From NCBI GenBank assembly GCA_028690155.1, contig JAQVBU010000015.1:1-48397 (forward strand): a stretch of DNA of 48,397 bases, read 5' to 3'. The DNA is from Alphaproteobacteria bacterium (GTDB taxonomy: Bacteria; Pseudomonadota; Alphaproteobacteria; UBA9219). A model generated the notes under the pieces. That model saw only the letters and a program-made list of their open reading frames with translations, had not been told where the DNA came from and did no database searches. This document shows, piece by piece, positions 1 to 9,085 of the stretch (position 1 is its first letter; each line of letters begins with the position of its first letter). The position numbers and the translations under genes are program-made.

Positions 1-12
1 CGTCTTTTTGAT

Positions 13-1488
13 TTGGAATCCATCGAACTGATTGAAGGGCCACCGGAGCGCATTCTCACGCGCGCGGATTTTCGTCCGTATCAGGTGTGGATGTCGCGCA
101 CGATGCTCGGGACGTGGAAAAACGATGATGTTCCGGGCGTTCTTATGGGCGCGGACATGGGGCTTGGGAAGACGGCTACAACGCTTTACGCGCTCTATAA
201 ACTTCTCGGCAAGGGTCACATCAAGAAGGTTTTGATCGTGGCCCCCAAGTATGTTGCAGAAAACTCTTGGCCCGGAGAAATCGCGTGTTGGGATTTTGCT
301 CGGACGCTCACCTATTCCGTTGTCACGGGAGACGAAGAAGACCGGATCGCCGCCTTGAAATACCCCGCGCAGATCAACATCATCAACCGTGAAAATCTCG
401 TTTGGCTCAAGCGGTATTGGGGGCGGAAGTGGCCTTATGATTTCCTTGTGTACGATGAAGCCTCGCGCCTCAAGGGCGGCTCTAAGCGCGTAGCCAAGGC
501 GAAAAGGAAAGATGGAACGGTGCGCCATCGTGGCATGAGTGAGTTCGGTGTTTTGGCTCGGATGCGGTACACGTTTTCGAAGGTGATCGAACTTTCTGGG
601 ACACCCTCTCCCAACGGCTTGATCGACTTGTGGGGGCCGATCTTCATTATCGACAAAGGTAGAAGACTCGGGGAATCTCGCACAGCCTTTGAGCGAAGGT
701 GGTTCCAAGAGAACGAGAAAGCACACAAGTTTACGCCGTTCGATCACTCGGAAAAAGAGATTATGGGCCGCGTGAAGGATGTTTTCTTTACCCTCAATTC
801 GGAGGATTATCTTGACCTTCCTCCACTGATCGTGAACGACAAGTTCGTGAATCTAAAACCGAACGAAATGCGGCTCTACAAGAAGTTCGAAAAAGAGCGC
901 GCCTTGGATGAGTGGGATGTCGAGGCCGTGAACAAGGGGGTTCTCGTCAACAAGTTGCTTCAAGCAGCGAACGGTTCGATTTACAGAGCAGACGATTTGC
1001 CGACGAAGCACATCCACGATGAAAAGATTGACGCACTGGCAAGCATCATCGAAGAATCGAACGGAACGCCGGTTCTTGTCGCCTATAGTTTTAAGTTCGA
1101 CTTGGAGAGGATCAAGAAGCGGTTCAAACACGCCCGCATTTTCGGTGAAGGTAAGAACGATTATCGGGATTGGAACGCGAGGAAGATTCCGCTTATGCTA
1201 GTGCATCCTGCTTCTGCGGGACACGGTTTGAACTTTCAACACGGCGGGAACATCGCGGTGTTTTACGGTTTGACGTGGAGCTTGGAATTATATCGCCAGT
1301 TCGTGAAGCGACTGCATCGGTCAGGGCAGAAGGCGGAGAAAGTTTTTCTCCATCGGATTTTGGCGAGAGGAACGGCGGATGAAGATGTTGTTCGCGTGTT
1401 GTCGATGAAGGGCGCAACGCAGGATGCGATTTCGAACGCGGTTCGCGTTCGGTTGAAAAAGGCTTTAGGAGAGATAGATGTCGAATGA
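13..1488 (+). CDS. SNF2-family DEAD/DEAH-box helicase (5' end uncertain)
   Basis: Superfamily 2, SNF2-type ATPase that would remodel or translocate on DNA. The Walker A motif GADMGLGKT is at residues 46-54, a DEAS form of motif II at 148-151, motif III SGTP at 195-198, and a motif VI of the QxxxRxxRxGQ type at 429-439. The length of 491 aa suits compact phage SNF2 helicases. The start is weak: TTG at 13 has no visible ribosome binding site, and the frame stays open to base 1 (Arg-Leu-Phe-Asp), so the true N-terminus may lie outside the window or across a circular junction. It overlaps the terminase small subunit gene by 11 nt, which places it at the head of the packaging operon. Confidence 0.9.
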   Translation: MESIELIEGPPERILTRADFRPYQVWMSRTMLGTWKNDDVPGVLMGADMGLGKTATTLYALYKLLGKGHIKKVLIVAPKYVAENSWPGEIACWDFARTLTYSVVTGDEEDRIAALKYPAQINIINRENLVWLKRYWGRKWPYDFLVYDEASRLKGGSKRVAKAKRKDGTVRHRGMSEFGVLARMRYTFSKVIELSGTPSPNGLIDLWGPIFIIDKGRRLGESRTAFERRWFQENEKAHKFTPFDHSEKEIMGRVKDVFFTLNSEDYLDLPPLIVNDKFVNLKPNEMRLYKKFEKERALDEWDVEAVNKGVLVNKLLQAANGSIYRADDLPTKHIHDEKIDALASIIEESNGTPVLVAYSFKFDLERIKKRFKHARIFGEGKNDYRDWNARKIPLMLVHPASAGHGLNFQHGGNIAVFYGLTWSLELYRQFVKRLHRSGQKAEKVFLHRILARGTADEDVVRVLSMKGATQDAISNAVRVRLKKALGEIDVE

Positions 1489-2131
1489 CAAGGTAGAATA
1501 TGCGCGAGGTCGTAAGAATGGAAGCGGGGCCGATCTCACGATGGAGATCGACGCGATCAACAAAGGCGTTACCCTCACATGGTTGGCGCAAGCGTTCGGT
1601 GTGTCTCTTCGAACGGCCAAGGAGAAGTTGCGGAAGTGTCCACATTCGGGTGTGACGAAGACGGGCTATCTTTACGACCTAAGAGAAGCGGCCCCCTATC
1701 TCATCAAGCCCGTCATGAACGTCAAAGAATATCTCAAATCGGTGAGGCCCGAGGAGCTACCGACAAAACTACAAGACAAGTATTGGTCGGCTCTCATGCG
1801 CCGAATCAAATACGAAGAGCGGGCGGGGATGTTGTGGCGCACAGAGAAAGTCCTGTTCGTTCTCGGCGAGATGTTTCAGACGATTAAGTTTTCCCTCCAA
1901 CTTTGGGCGGACAACCTTGAACGCGCAACGGGGATTACGCCGGAACAAAGGACATATCTCCGCGATATGGTCGATGGCTTGCAGGATGAAATCTACACGA
2001 AGATCAAAGAGCTTGAGAAGGAAAGCAAGACCTCACACGTCCTCGGCGAAGGCACAGACGTTGACGAAGAGGACGACGAGGACTTTGATTTGATCGGAGA
2101 AGACGAGGAAGAGGAAGATTTGATCGGATGA
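1478..2131 (+). CDS. Terminase small subunit (Nu1/DUF1441-like)
   Basis: Predicted DNA-recognition subunit of the packaging motor. The N-terminal part (about residues 25-60) reads as a winged helix-turn-helix, including the segment LAQAFGVSLRTAKEKLRKC. A helical middle follows, with a strongly acidic C-terminus. The role rests on this layout and on its position directly before the GpA-type large subunit. It starts at ATG 1478 with AGGAGAG upstream, and its last bases overlap the next gene (ATGA). The acidic tail carries two copies of an acidic-DLIG peptide (DEDFDLIG, then EEEEDLIG at the very end), shared with unrelated proteins elsewhere in the window. Confidence 0.82.
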   Translation: MSNDKVEYARGRKNGSGADLTMEIDAINKGVTLTWLAQAFGVSLRTAKEKLRKCPHSGVTKTGYLYDLREAAPYLIKPVMNVKEYLKSVRPEELPTKLQDKYWSALMRRIKYEERAGMLWRTEKVLFVLGEMFQTIKFSLQLWADNLERATGITPEQRTYLRDMVDGLQDEIYTKIKELEKESKTSHVLGEGTDVDEEDDEDFDLIGEDEEEEDLIG

Positions 2132-4272
2132 GCAACTATTTCAAATCGCTTGAGTCGATGGTTGTGGCCTCCGCCGAAGCGGTGCGCCCACCCGAACGTC
2201 TCACGGTAAGTCAAGCGTCCGAGAAGTATCGTTTTCTCAACAACCCCGGATCGTATGTCGGCCCGTGGAAGAACAGCATGACTCCGTATCTTGTGGAACC
2301 AATGGACGTTCTTACGAGTCATGATTACGAGGGGATGGTTCTGGTTTCCTCGGCGCAAAGCGGCAAGACAGAGTGTTTCAGCAATTGGCTGGCGTACACA
2401 GTCATGTGTGATCCTGCCGATATGATGCTCATTCAGACGGCGCAAGCTACCGCGCGCGACTTCTCCATGCGCCGTGTGGATCGTCTTTTCCGTCACTCGA
2501 AGGTTGTCGGCGATAAGTTGATCCAGCGGAGAGAGGCCAACAACGTCTTCGACAAGAGGTTTACGTCCGGCATGATGCTCACGTTGTCGTGGCCGTCGAT
2601 TAACGAGCTTTCCGGTCGTCCTGTGCCGCGCCTGTGGCTCACCGATTATGATCGCATGGATCAGGACGTTGACGGTGAAGGAACGCCCTACGCGCTTGCC
2701 AAGGCGCGCGCAACCACGTTTCGATCTCACGGCATGGTCGTGGCCGAATCATCCCCCGGCTTCATGATTAGCGACCCCCATTGGGTTCCCAAGTCACGCC
2801 ACGAGGCTCCCCCAACAGAGGGCATTCTTGCGCTCTACAATTCGGGAGATCGTCGTCGTTGGTATTGGCGGTGCGTCTCGTGTCTTAATGCGTTCATCCC
2901 CTCGTGGTCGAATATCCAGTATCCCGATTCGGAAGACATCCACGAGGCGGCGGACGGCGCGGTGATGGTCTGTCCGCATTGCGGTCAGGTTTACACACAG
3001 GAGCCTTCTGGTGTCCCCGGCAAGGCCGAGATGAACCAACGCCACCAAGACGGCGGACACGCGCTATGGCTGGCCGAGGGGCAAACGTGGGAGCGGTCGG
3101 GAGAGGTTGTCGGTAAACCGATTCGTTCTAAGACGGCTAGTTTCTGGTTGGAGGGCGTGGCTGCGGTTTTTAACGATTGGTCGACTCTTGTTTCGGCCTT
3201 CCTCCAAGCCGAGCGCGAATACGAGGAGACAGGAAGCGAACAAACGCTCAAGGCGGTTGTCAACACGAAGCTCGGCCTCCCCTATCTCCCGAAGCAGCAA
3301 GCTATGGCGCGTATGCCGGAAACGCTCCGGTCGAGGGCCAACGATTACGGCAAGAAGGTTGTGCCATGGGGTGTCCGGTTCTTGATCGCCACGGCGGACG
3401 TGCAGAAAAACCGATTCGTTGTCCAAGTTCACGGGATCGGCGCAGATCGGGATATTTGGGTTGTGGATCGTTTCGAATTGAAGTATTCGCGCCGCGCGCA
3501 AGAAGACCGTCCCGATCAGCTTTGTTATTTGAATCCGGGGGCTTACCCGGAAGATTGGCGGCTTATTCTTGAAGAAGTCATGCTCAAGACGTACCCGCTC
3601 ATGGATGAATCGGGTCGTCACATGCCGATTCGCATGACCTTCTGCGACTCGGGCGGTAAAGAGGGTGTGACGCAAAACGCCTACAATTTTGTTCGTTGGC
3701 TTCGCCGAGGGTATGAGGACGGGACAGCACCGGAGGAAGCGGCGCGGTATCCATGGAAGCCCGGTATGGCTACCCGGTTCCAACTTCTCAAAGGTGATTC
3801 GAATCTCGGTTCTCCGCGTGTCCGGCTCGGTTTCCCTGATTCGCAGCGCAAGGATCGCCATGCTGGCGCGCGCGGCGAAATCCCCGTCCTTTTCATCAAC
3901 ACGAACATCGTGAAGAACTCCGTGGATAAGATGCTAGACCGTACCGATCCGGGAGGACGCATCAATTTCCCGAATTGGTTGGAGACGAACTTCTACAAAG
4001 AGCTTGTTGTTGAAGTGAAAAACAAGAAGGGGGAGTGGGAGAATCCAAACGGCTACCGAAACGAATCTTGGGATTTGCTCGTGTACTGCACCGCTGGTTT
4101 GCTCCACCATGAGATCGGCATTGAGACGATTGATTGGGATCGTCCTCCGACATGGGCGCAAGAGTGGGACAAGAACGAGTTGGTGTTCCACCCGGACGGC
4201 AACAACAAACCTTTTGATAATGAGAGCAAAAAGAAATATGATCTGTCGGGATTAGCAAACCTACTAGCATAG
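2128..4272 (+). CDS. Terminase large subunit, GpA family
   Basis: ATP-driven DNA packaging motor and end-forming nuclease. At 714 aa it has the full length of lambda gpA-type terminases. The Walker A motif SSAQSGKT is at residues 74-81 and a Walker B-like LWLTDYDRM at 169-177. Two CxxC pairs (CVSC and CPHC) in the middle could form a zinc knuckle. A RNase H-like nuclease half follows, with acidic residues in ATADVQ near 424 and CDSGG near 507. ATGA overlap with the small subunit gene indicates translational coupling. Confidence 0.96.
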   Translation: MSNYFKSLESMVVASAEAVRPPERLTVSQASEKYRFLNNPGSYVGPWKNSMTPYLVEPMDVLTSHDYEGMVLVSSAQSGKTECFSNWLAYTVMCDPADMMLIQTAQATARDFSMRRVDRLFRHSKVVGDKLIQRREANNVFDKRFTSGMMLTLSWPSINELSGRPVPRLWLTDYDRMDQDVDGEGTPYALAKARATTFRSHGMVVAESSPGFMISDPHWVPKSRHEAPPTEGILALYNSGDRRRWYWRCVSCLNAFIPSWSNIQYPDSEDIHEAADGAVMVCPHCGQVYTQEPSGVPGKAEMNQRHQDGGHALWLAEGQTWERSGEVVGKPIRSKTASFWLEGVAAVFNDWSTLVSAFLQAEREYEETGSEQTLKAVVNTKLGLPYLPKQQAMARMPETLRSRANDYGKKVVPWGVRFLIATADVQKNRFVVQVHGIGADRDIWVVDRFELKYSRRAQEDRPDQLCYLNPGAYPEDWRLILEEVMLKTYPLMDESGRHMPIRMTFCDSGGKEGVTQNAYNFVRWLRRGYEDGTAPEEAARYPWKPGMATRFQLLKGDSNLGSPRVRLGFPDSQRKDRHAGARGEIPVLFINTNIVKNSVDKMLDRTDPGGRINFPNWLETNFYKELVVEVKNKKGEWENPNGYRNESWDLLVYCTAGLLHHEIGIETIDWDRPPTWAQEWDKNELVFHPDGNNKPFDNESKKKYDLSGLANLLA

Positions 4273-4281
4273 GGGGCGGGC

Positions 4282-4500
4282 TTGGCCGACTTAGCAACAC
4301 TCCAACTCCGTCTCACTCAAGCGGAGGAACAATATCACAAACTTCTCACTGGTCAGGCCGCAAGGGTCTTTGTTGACCAGAACGGGGAGCGTATCGAATA
4401 CGTTGCCGCCGGGGCATCGCGCTTGGCTGCGTATATCGAAGACCTGAAACGACAACTTGGACAACAAACCGGATCGGGGCCGATGAACGTATGGCTGTAA
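4282..4500 (+). CDS. gpW-like head-tail joining protein
   Basis: A 72-aa protein resembling lambda gpW, which plugs the connector after DNA packaging. It has the usual pattern of an N-terminal helix (LATLQLRLTQAEEQYHKL), a short strand segment, then a second helix (SRLAAYIEDLKRQL). It starts at TTG 4282, preceded by a purine-rich AGGGGGCGGG. It sits between the large terminase and portal genes, the canonical place for gpW, and overlaps the portal start by 10 nt. Confidence 0.85.
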   Translation: MADLATLQLRLTQAEEQYHKLLTGQAARVFVDQNGERIEYVAAGASRLAAYIEDLKRQLGQQTGSGPMNVWL

Positions 4501-6143
4501 CCACGCAAATGAAGCAGGAAGTCGCGGCGACGATTGATTCGTTGATCGCCCCCGGCTACTCAAAAGAAATGGCTCTTGGCGGTGCGTATGAAGCGGCTGA
4601 CAAGTTTGACCGAGCTATGGCCCTCTGGAATCCACCGATGCTTTCGGCGGATCGTGAGATCATCCCCAATAAACCGCAGATGGAAGCGCGTGTCCGAGAC
4701 ATGCTGCGAAACGATGGTTATGTGCAATCCGGTCAGGTCTTGCACCGCGATAACATCGTTGGCTCCATGTTCATGCTCAACGCCAAGCCCGACTACAAGG
4801 TGCTTGGTTTAGACGATTCTTGGGCCGAAGAGTTTCAGCAGGAGGTCGAGGCTAAGTTCACCTTGGCCGCAGAATCCACGAACTGTTGGTTGGATGCCTC
4901 GCGCACGAATACGCTTACGGGGCTTGTCCGTTTGGCTGTCGGCGTGTATGCCGCGTCCGGCGAAGTGCTGGCTACCGTGGAATGGCTCCGAGAAAATCCG
5001 CGCCCGTTTAGGACGGCAATTCAGATGGTGGACATCGACCGTCTCGGTACGCCGTATGAGTATGCGATGGATGGTTTCGTGCGTGGCGGCGTTCGTCTTG
5101 ATTCGCGCGGCGCACCATTGGGTTATTATATTCGCAAGGCGCACCCTTCGGATTATGATCGCGGAAACGAAGCCAACGATTTCAAGTTCGTACCAACACG
5201 CAAACCATGGGGTCGGTTGCAAGTTCTCCATATCAAAGAGCAGTTCCGCGCCGAGCAGACGCGCGGTGTTGCCGACATGGTGGCGGGCCTCAAGGAATTG
5301 CGAATCACCAAGCGTTTTCGTGACATCACGTTGCAGAACGCCGTGGTCAACGCGATGTTTGCGGCCAGTATCGAATCGGAACTTCCGACCGAAGCGGTGT
5401 TCTCCCAACTCGGGGGGAACAACATCGGGCAGGGCATTACCGATTACGCATCGGCCTATCTCGGTGCGGTGGCGCAATACACGGGTGGCTCTCGTAACAT
5501 GCAGATCGACGGTGTGAAAATCCCGCATCTGTTCCCCGGAACGAAGCTGTCGTTGCATCCCGCAGGGAACCCCGGAGGCGTGGGTCAGGAGTTCGAGACA
5601 TCCCTTCTTCGCTACATCGCGTCGATCTTGGGTGTGTCTTATGAGCAACTATCCAAAGATTTCACGAAGACGAATTACTCCTCGGCGCGCGCCGCGATGA
5701 CCGAGACGTGGAAGTTCATGCAGTCGCGGAAACGAATCGTTGCCGACCGATTCGCATCGTCGCTCTACCAACTCTGGTTCGAAGAAGTTTTGAATGCCGG
5801 ACAGTTGGAAACAATGAAGTTTTCCAAGGCTCCGAACTATTACGAAGGGTTGAACGCCGAGGCGTATTGCGCGGCGGAATGGATCGGCGCGGCACGAGGC
5901 CAGATCGACGAACTCAAGGAAACGCAAGCGTCTGTTCTCAAGTTGAAGTATTGCTTGTCCACCCACGAGGCCGAACTTTCTCGTCTTGGGAAAGATTGGC
6001 GCGCGGTTTATAGTCAGTTGGCGCGCGAAAAGAAGGAGCGCGAAAAGCTCGGCATTGAGCTTGTGGAGGATAACGCGATCAACGCAGCGTCCGGCGAACC
6101 CGGTCAGGGAGCGGATGAGCCAAAAGGCGGAGGGAATACATAA
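4491..6143 (+). CDS. Portal protein, lambda gpB-like
   Basis: A 550-aa protein expected to form the dodecameric DNA entry ring at the capsid vertex. The sequence fits the lambda-family portal pattern: an early arginine-rich segment with RVRDMLRNDGYVQSG, a central conserved block with MVDIDRLGTP, and a late segment SYEQLSKDFTKTNYSSARAAM that is typical of the family. The C-terminus is Gly/Pro-rich and probably disordered. The gene overlaps gpW-like upstream by 10 nt and abuts the protease gene (TAATG). Confidence 0.94.
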   Translation: MAVTTQMKQEVAATIDSLIAPGYSKEMALGGAYEAADKFDRAMALWNPPMLSADREIIPNKPQMEARVRDMLRNDGYVQSGQVLHRDNIVGSMFMLNAKPDYKVLGLDDSWAEEFQQEVEAKFTLAAESTNCWLDASRTNTLTGLVRLAVGVYAASGEVLATVEWLRENPRPFRTAIQMVDIDRLGTPYEYAMDGFVRGGVRLDSRGAPLGYYIRKAHPSDYDRGNEANDFKFVPTRKPWGRLQVLHIKEQFRAEQTRGVADMVAGLKELRITKRFRDITLQNAVVNAMFAASIESELPTEAVFSQLGGNNIGQGITDYASAYLGAVAQYTGGSRNMQIDGVKIPHLFPGTKLSLHPAGNPGGVGQEFETSLLRYIASILGVSYEQLSKDFTKTNYSSARAAMTETWKFMQSRKRIVADRFASSLYQLWFEEVLNAGQLETMKFSKAPNYYEGLNAEAYCAAEWIGAARGQIDELKETQASVLKLKYCLSTHEAELSRLGKDWRAVYSQLAREKKEREKLGIELVEDNAINAASGEPGQGADEPKGGGNT

Positions 6144-7447
6144 TGAATGGTCGTGTGTTTTTAGATCGAATCTCCAACGAACCCATGTTCCTAGAACCGG
6201 GGAGCGCGAACCTTTTCGCCTCGTCGATTCAAGGCTTTTTCGAAAATAACGCCGAGCTTGCGGAGATCGCTTTTTCGGCCAACACCCAAAACGAATCAGC
6301 CTCCGTCGAGGACGGGGACGACGAGTTTTGGAACGATGAGTTCTTGTCCCGCTACCGCCCCTACAAGGTTACGGGTGAGGGTATCCTCATGGTTCCGGTT
6401 TCGGGGGTTCTGGTCAACAAGTTCCCCTTCCAAGTCGGTTCGTGGATCACGGGCTACGAATACATCGAAGCGGCGGTTCGTCGCGGGGTCAAAGATCAGA
6501 ACGTAACGGGCATTGCGCTCATCGTCGATTCGCCCGGAGGAATGGTGTCCGGCAATTTCGAATTGGCCGATCTTATCTACTCGTTACGAGACGAGAAACC
6601 GATCCGTGCGTTTGCATACGATCACGCCTATTCTGCCGCATATTCTCTCGCTTCATCGGCAGAGAAAGTTTCGATGACTCGAAGCGGCGGAGTTGGCTCA
6701 ATCGGTGTGGTCACAATGCACGTCAATCAAGAGAAGTTTCTTGATAAGCTCGGCATTGAAGTGACGTTCATCTACGCCGGTAAGCACAAGGTCGAAGGCA
6801 ACCCATACGAGAAGTTGTCGGACGAGGCGAAGGATCGAATCCAAACGCGCATCGACAAGCTCTACAACATTTTCACTAGTACGGTTGCCCGTAATCGTGA
6901 TATAGAAGTTTCCGCAGTCAAAGCAACGGAAGCGTTGACGTATGATTCAGAAGACGCTATCTCCGTTGGTTTAGTAGATTCAGTTGGCGTCTTCGCCGAA
7001 GAGTTCACACGGTTCTCGAACGAAATCACGGAGGATTACTCAATGTCGAAACAAGATCAGCAAGTCGAAGCCGGTGTTCCCAACGAGCAGCACACCGCAG
7101 CCGTAGCCTCCGCACGTTCGGAAGGCATCACGCTAGGTGCTACGCAGGAACGCCAACGCATTTCCGCAATCATGGCTCTTGAAGAGAGCAAGGATCGCCC
7201 AACAGCTTCCTTCCAAGTCGCTTTGAAAACAGGCATGTCGGTTGACGAAGCCAAAGTTTTCCTTGCTGGCCTCCCCACGGAGCAGAAGGTTGAAGCGAAA
7301 GCCGCCACGAATCACTTCGAGGCCGCTATGGCGAAGAACAATCCCGAGATCGGAAGTGGTGAAGCAGCCCAGACCTCGGAGGAAGACCCCGTTGCCCGGA
7401 TTAAAGCTGCCTACGGCAGTGCGACCGGCCTCAAGGTCGTGAAGTAA
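6143..7447 (+). CDS. Prohead protease of the S49/SppA (lambda gpC) type with C-terminal scaffold domain
   Basis: Serine protease that matures the prohead, fused to a scaffolding domain as in lambda gpC/Nu3. The protease half covers about residues 60-290 and includes SPGGMV, the segment AYSAAYSLAS with the likely catalytic Ser near 164, and YAGKHKVEGNPY with the likely catalytic Lys near 213. From residue 301 (MSKQDQQ) the protein becomes helical, Ala/Glu/Lys-rich and scaffold-like. An internal start is visible there. The gene begins at the portal stop and is followed by a 56-nt gap that holds a small hairpin. Confidence 0.93.
   Translation: MNGRVFLDRISNEPMFLEPGSANLFASSIQGFFENNAELAEIAFSANTQNESASVEDGDDEFWNDEFLSRYRPYKVTGEGILMVPVSGVLVNKFPFQVGSWITGYEYIEAAVRRGVKDQNVTGIALIVDSPGGMVSGNFELADLIYSLRDEKPIRAFAYDHAYSAAYSLASSAEKVSMTRSGGVGSIGVVTMHVNQEKFLDKLGIEVTFIYAGKHKVEGNPYEKLSDEAKDRIQTRIDKLYNIFTSTVARNRDIEVSAVKATEALTYDSEDAISVGLVDSVGVFAEEFTRFSNEITEDYSMSKQDQQVEAGVPNEQHTAAVASARSEGITLGATQERQRISAIMALEESKDRPTASFQVALKTGMSVDEAKVFLAGLPTEQKVEAKAATNHFEAAMAKNNPEIGSGEAAQTSEEDPVARIKAAYGSATGLKVVK
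7043..7447 (+). CDS. Capsid scaffold from an internal start (Nu3-like)
   Basis: In-frame internal gene within the protease ORF. ATG at 7043 is preceded by a strong GGAGG at 7030-7034 with an 8-nt spacer. This would give a 134-aa protein made only of the scaffold segment (MSKQDQQVEAG onwards). In lambda, Nu3 is made the same way from the C reading frame. The ribosome binding site is seen directly. That the product is made in excess over the protease is inferred from lambda. Confidence 0.75.
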   Translation: MSKQDQQVEAGVPNEQHTAAVASARSEGITLGATQERQRISAIMALEESKDRPTASFQVALKTGMSVDEAKVFLAGLPTEQKVEAKAATNHFEAAMAKNNPEIGSGEAAQTSEEDPVARIKAAYGSATGLKVVK

Positions 7448-7451
7448 TCTA

Positions 7452-7464
7452 CCGCATGGTGCGG
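7452..7464 (+). terminator. Small intergenic hairpin
   Basis: CCGCA-TGG-TGCGG, a 5-bp GC-rich stem in the gap between the protease/scaffold and decoration protein genes, with no proper T-run after it. It may act as an attenuator or an mRNA 3'-end stabiliser rather than a full terminator. Confidence 0.3.
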
Positions 7465-7503
7465 CGGGTGTCTTGTTGAACAAAGGATGAAGGAGAAGGA
7501 AAC

Positions 7504-7929
7504 ATGGCTATTCTGACTCAAGGGACTCCCGGCGTTGCGATGGCGGGTTCGGAGGTCGTTCTTAGCGCGGATGAACCCCGCTTCGGTGACGGTGCGGCCC
7601 AAACCACAATTTGCAATGTCGGTGCGTCTGTTGATCTACCGATCTACTCGGTGATCTCGTATGACGGTACGACGATTGCTTTGGCGGAAATGTCCGGTGA
7701 TCCGGCAGTCTCGGATGCTTACGGCATTCTGGCGGCTCCCGTTCTCACGGGTGCTGGCGGCGCGACGACCGCTCCGGTCTATCGTACCGGCCACTTCGAA
7801 ATGGGCGCGCTCAATTGGGACGCTTCGTTTGACACCGATGCCAAGAAGGCTGCGGCGTTCGAAGGCGGTAAGTCGCCGACGATCCTCGTTAGCAAGGCGG
7901 CATTCGATTCCGCTAACATCAATATCTAA
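7504..7929 (+). CDS. Head decoration protein (lambda gpD-like)
   Basis: A 141-aa protein placed between scaffold and major capsid genes, where lambda-like phages encode the capsid-stabilising decoration trimer. It is rich in short beta-type segments and small residues, with the segment GYVLA-like GILAAPV and a C-terminal AAFEGGKSPTILVSK that fits the family. The start ATG 7504 has AAGGAGAAGGAA upstream. The major capsid gene follows 14 nt downstream. Confidence 0.85.
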   Translation: MAILTQGTPGVAMAGSEVVLSADEPRFGDGAAQTTICNVGASVDLPIYSVISYDGTTIALAEMSGDPAVSDAYGILAAPVLTGAGGATTAPVYRTGHFEMGALNWDASFDTDAKKAAAFEGGKSPTILVSKAAFDSANINI

Positions 7930-7943
7930 CGGGGGAACACGAC

Positions 7944-9002
7944 ATGGTTGATTTCAGCGTTTACGACACACGAACCCTCTTGGGTGTTATCCGGGATGAC
8001 GAGCTTATGCGTCCCCCTTCGTCCTACTGGCTTGACCTGTGCTTCGGTACGGTTGTCAATTTCACGGATGAATACATCGACTTTTCGAAGTTGACGGATT
8101 CTCGTAAGTTGGCCCCGCTCGTAGTTCCCACGGCCCAAGGTCGTCCGATCTACTCCGCTGCGGAACGCCTGACCCGCGTGAAGCCAGCCTACGTTAAGCC
8201 GAAAGACCCTGTGACGGCATCTCGCATGATTCGTCGCGTGGCTGGTTTCGGTGAGCTTGCCGATCCTATCCCCAAGACACCGCAGCAACGCTACGACTCA
8301 ACGATTGCGGACATCTTGAGCCAACACCGCCGTTCTATCGAACGCCGTTGGGAGTGGATGGCTGCGAAGGCTGTTATCGACGGTAAGGTTACGTTGGAAG
8401 ACGAAGCCTATCCCGAAGTTCTGGTGGACTTCGAACGCGATGCCACGCACACAGTTACACTCGGTGCCGGTTCGCGTTGGAATGATGCGGGCGTATCCAT
8501 CGTTGAATCGCTCCAAGTCTTCATCAATCGCGTTCGTCGCGCCGCCTTCGGTGGCCCCGTCACGCGCTTGACTGTCGGTACGGACGTTTGGGATGTCATG
8601 CGGAAGAACGAAGAGGTTCGTGAACTGTTGAACACGAACTATCGGCAAAATACCGGCGCAGACCTCAAGATGGGTCTTCGTGAGGGTGTTGAAGCCGAAT
8701 ACGTTGGCCGTCTGTCCGAAAACCTTGAAGTCTGGGTTTACTCCGACTATTACGAGGCCACGGACGGAACGATCACTCCGTTTATGTCTTCCAAGGATGT
8801 TGTTCTCACTGGTCGTAACGTCATGGGCGTGAAAGCGTTCGGCGCGATTCAGGACGTGGAAGCCAACTTCCAAGCCCTTGCGATCTATCCGAAGATGTGG
8901 AACGAGCAAGACCCGAGCGTGACATTCGTAATGTCGCAATCGGCTCCGCTTATGGTTCCCGTTAATCCGAACAACACCCTCAAGGCGACTGTTCTGGCTT
9001 AA
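7944..9002 (+). CDS. Major capsid protein (lambda gpE-like, HK97 fold)
   Basis: A 352-aa main shell protein. The family signature is visible in SYWLDLCFGTVVNFTDEYIDFSKL near the N-terminus, the RRVAGFGEL region, and the late segment PLMVPVNPNNTLKATVL. The order protease-scaffold-decoration-major capsid matches lambda C-Nu3-D-E. A strong hairpin terminator follows immediately, so transcription of the connector and tail genes may be set separately. Confidence 0.95.
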   Translation: MVDFSVYDTRTLLGVIRDDELMRPPSSYWLDLCFGTVVNFTDEYIDFSKLTDSRKLAPLVVPTAQGRPIYSAAERLTRVKPAYVKPKDPVTASRMIRRVAGFGELADPIPKTPQQRYDSTIADILSQHRRSIERRWEWMAAKAVIDGKVTLEDEAYPEVLVDFERDATHTVTLGAGSRWNDAGVSIVESLQVFINRVRRAAFGGPVTRLTVGTDVWDVMRKNEEVRELLNTNYRQNTGADLKMGLREGVEAEYVGRLSENLEVWVYSDYYEATDGTITPFMSSKDVVLTGRNVMGVKAFGAIQDVEANFQALAIYPKMWNEQDPSVTFVMSQSAPLMVPVNPNNTLKATVLA

Positions 9003-9010
9003 TGAACGAG

Positions 9011-9061
9011 AAAGAGGGGGTTGGGATGGGTCACTAAACTCGTCCCTCCCCCTCTTTGTTT
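9011..9061 (+). terminator. Rho-independent terminator after the major capsid gene
   Basis: Ten-base arms AAAGAGGGGG (9011-9020) and CCCCCTCTTT (9048-9057), with additional inner GGGA/TCCC pairing, followed by TTGTTTTCC. It lies 8 nt after the capsid stop codon. Because the downstream genes are also on the plus strand, partial termination would raise capsid mRNA over tail mRNA. Confidence 0.82.
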
Positions 9062-9085
9062 TCCTCACGAGAGAAGGAGAGTTCT

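Noticed and set aside
1993-2730. Long minus-strand frame of 245 codons opposite the terminase genes
   Set aside because: It is antisense to a confidently identified terminase with full motifs; its low-complexity Ser runs mirror the acidic DEE/EED codons.
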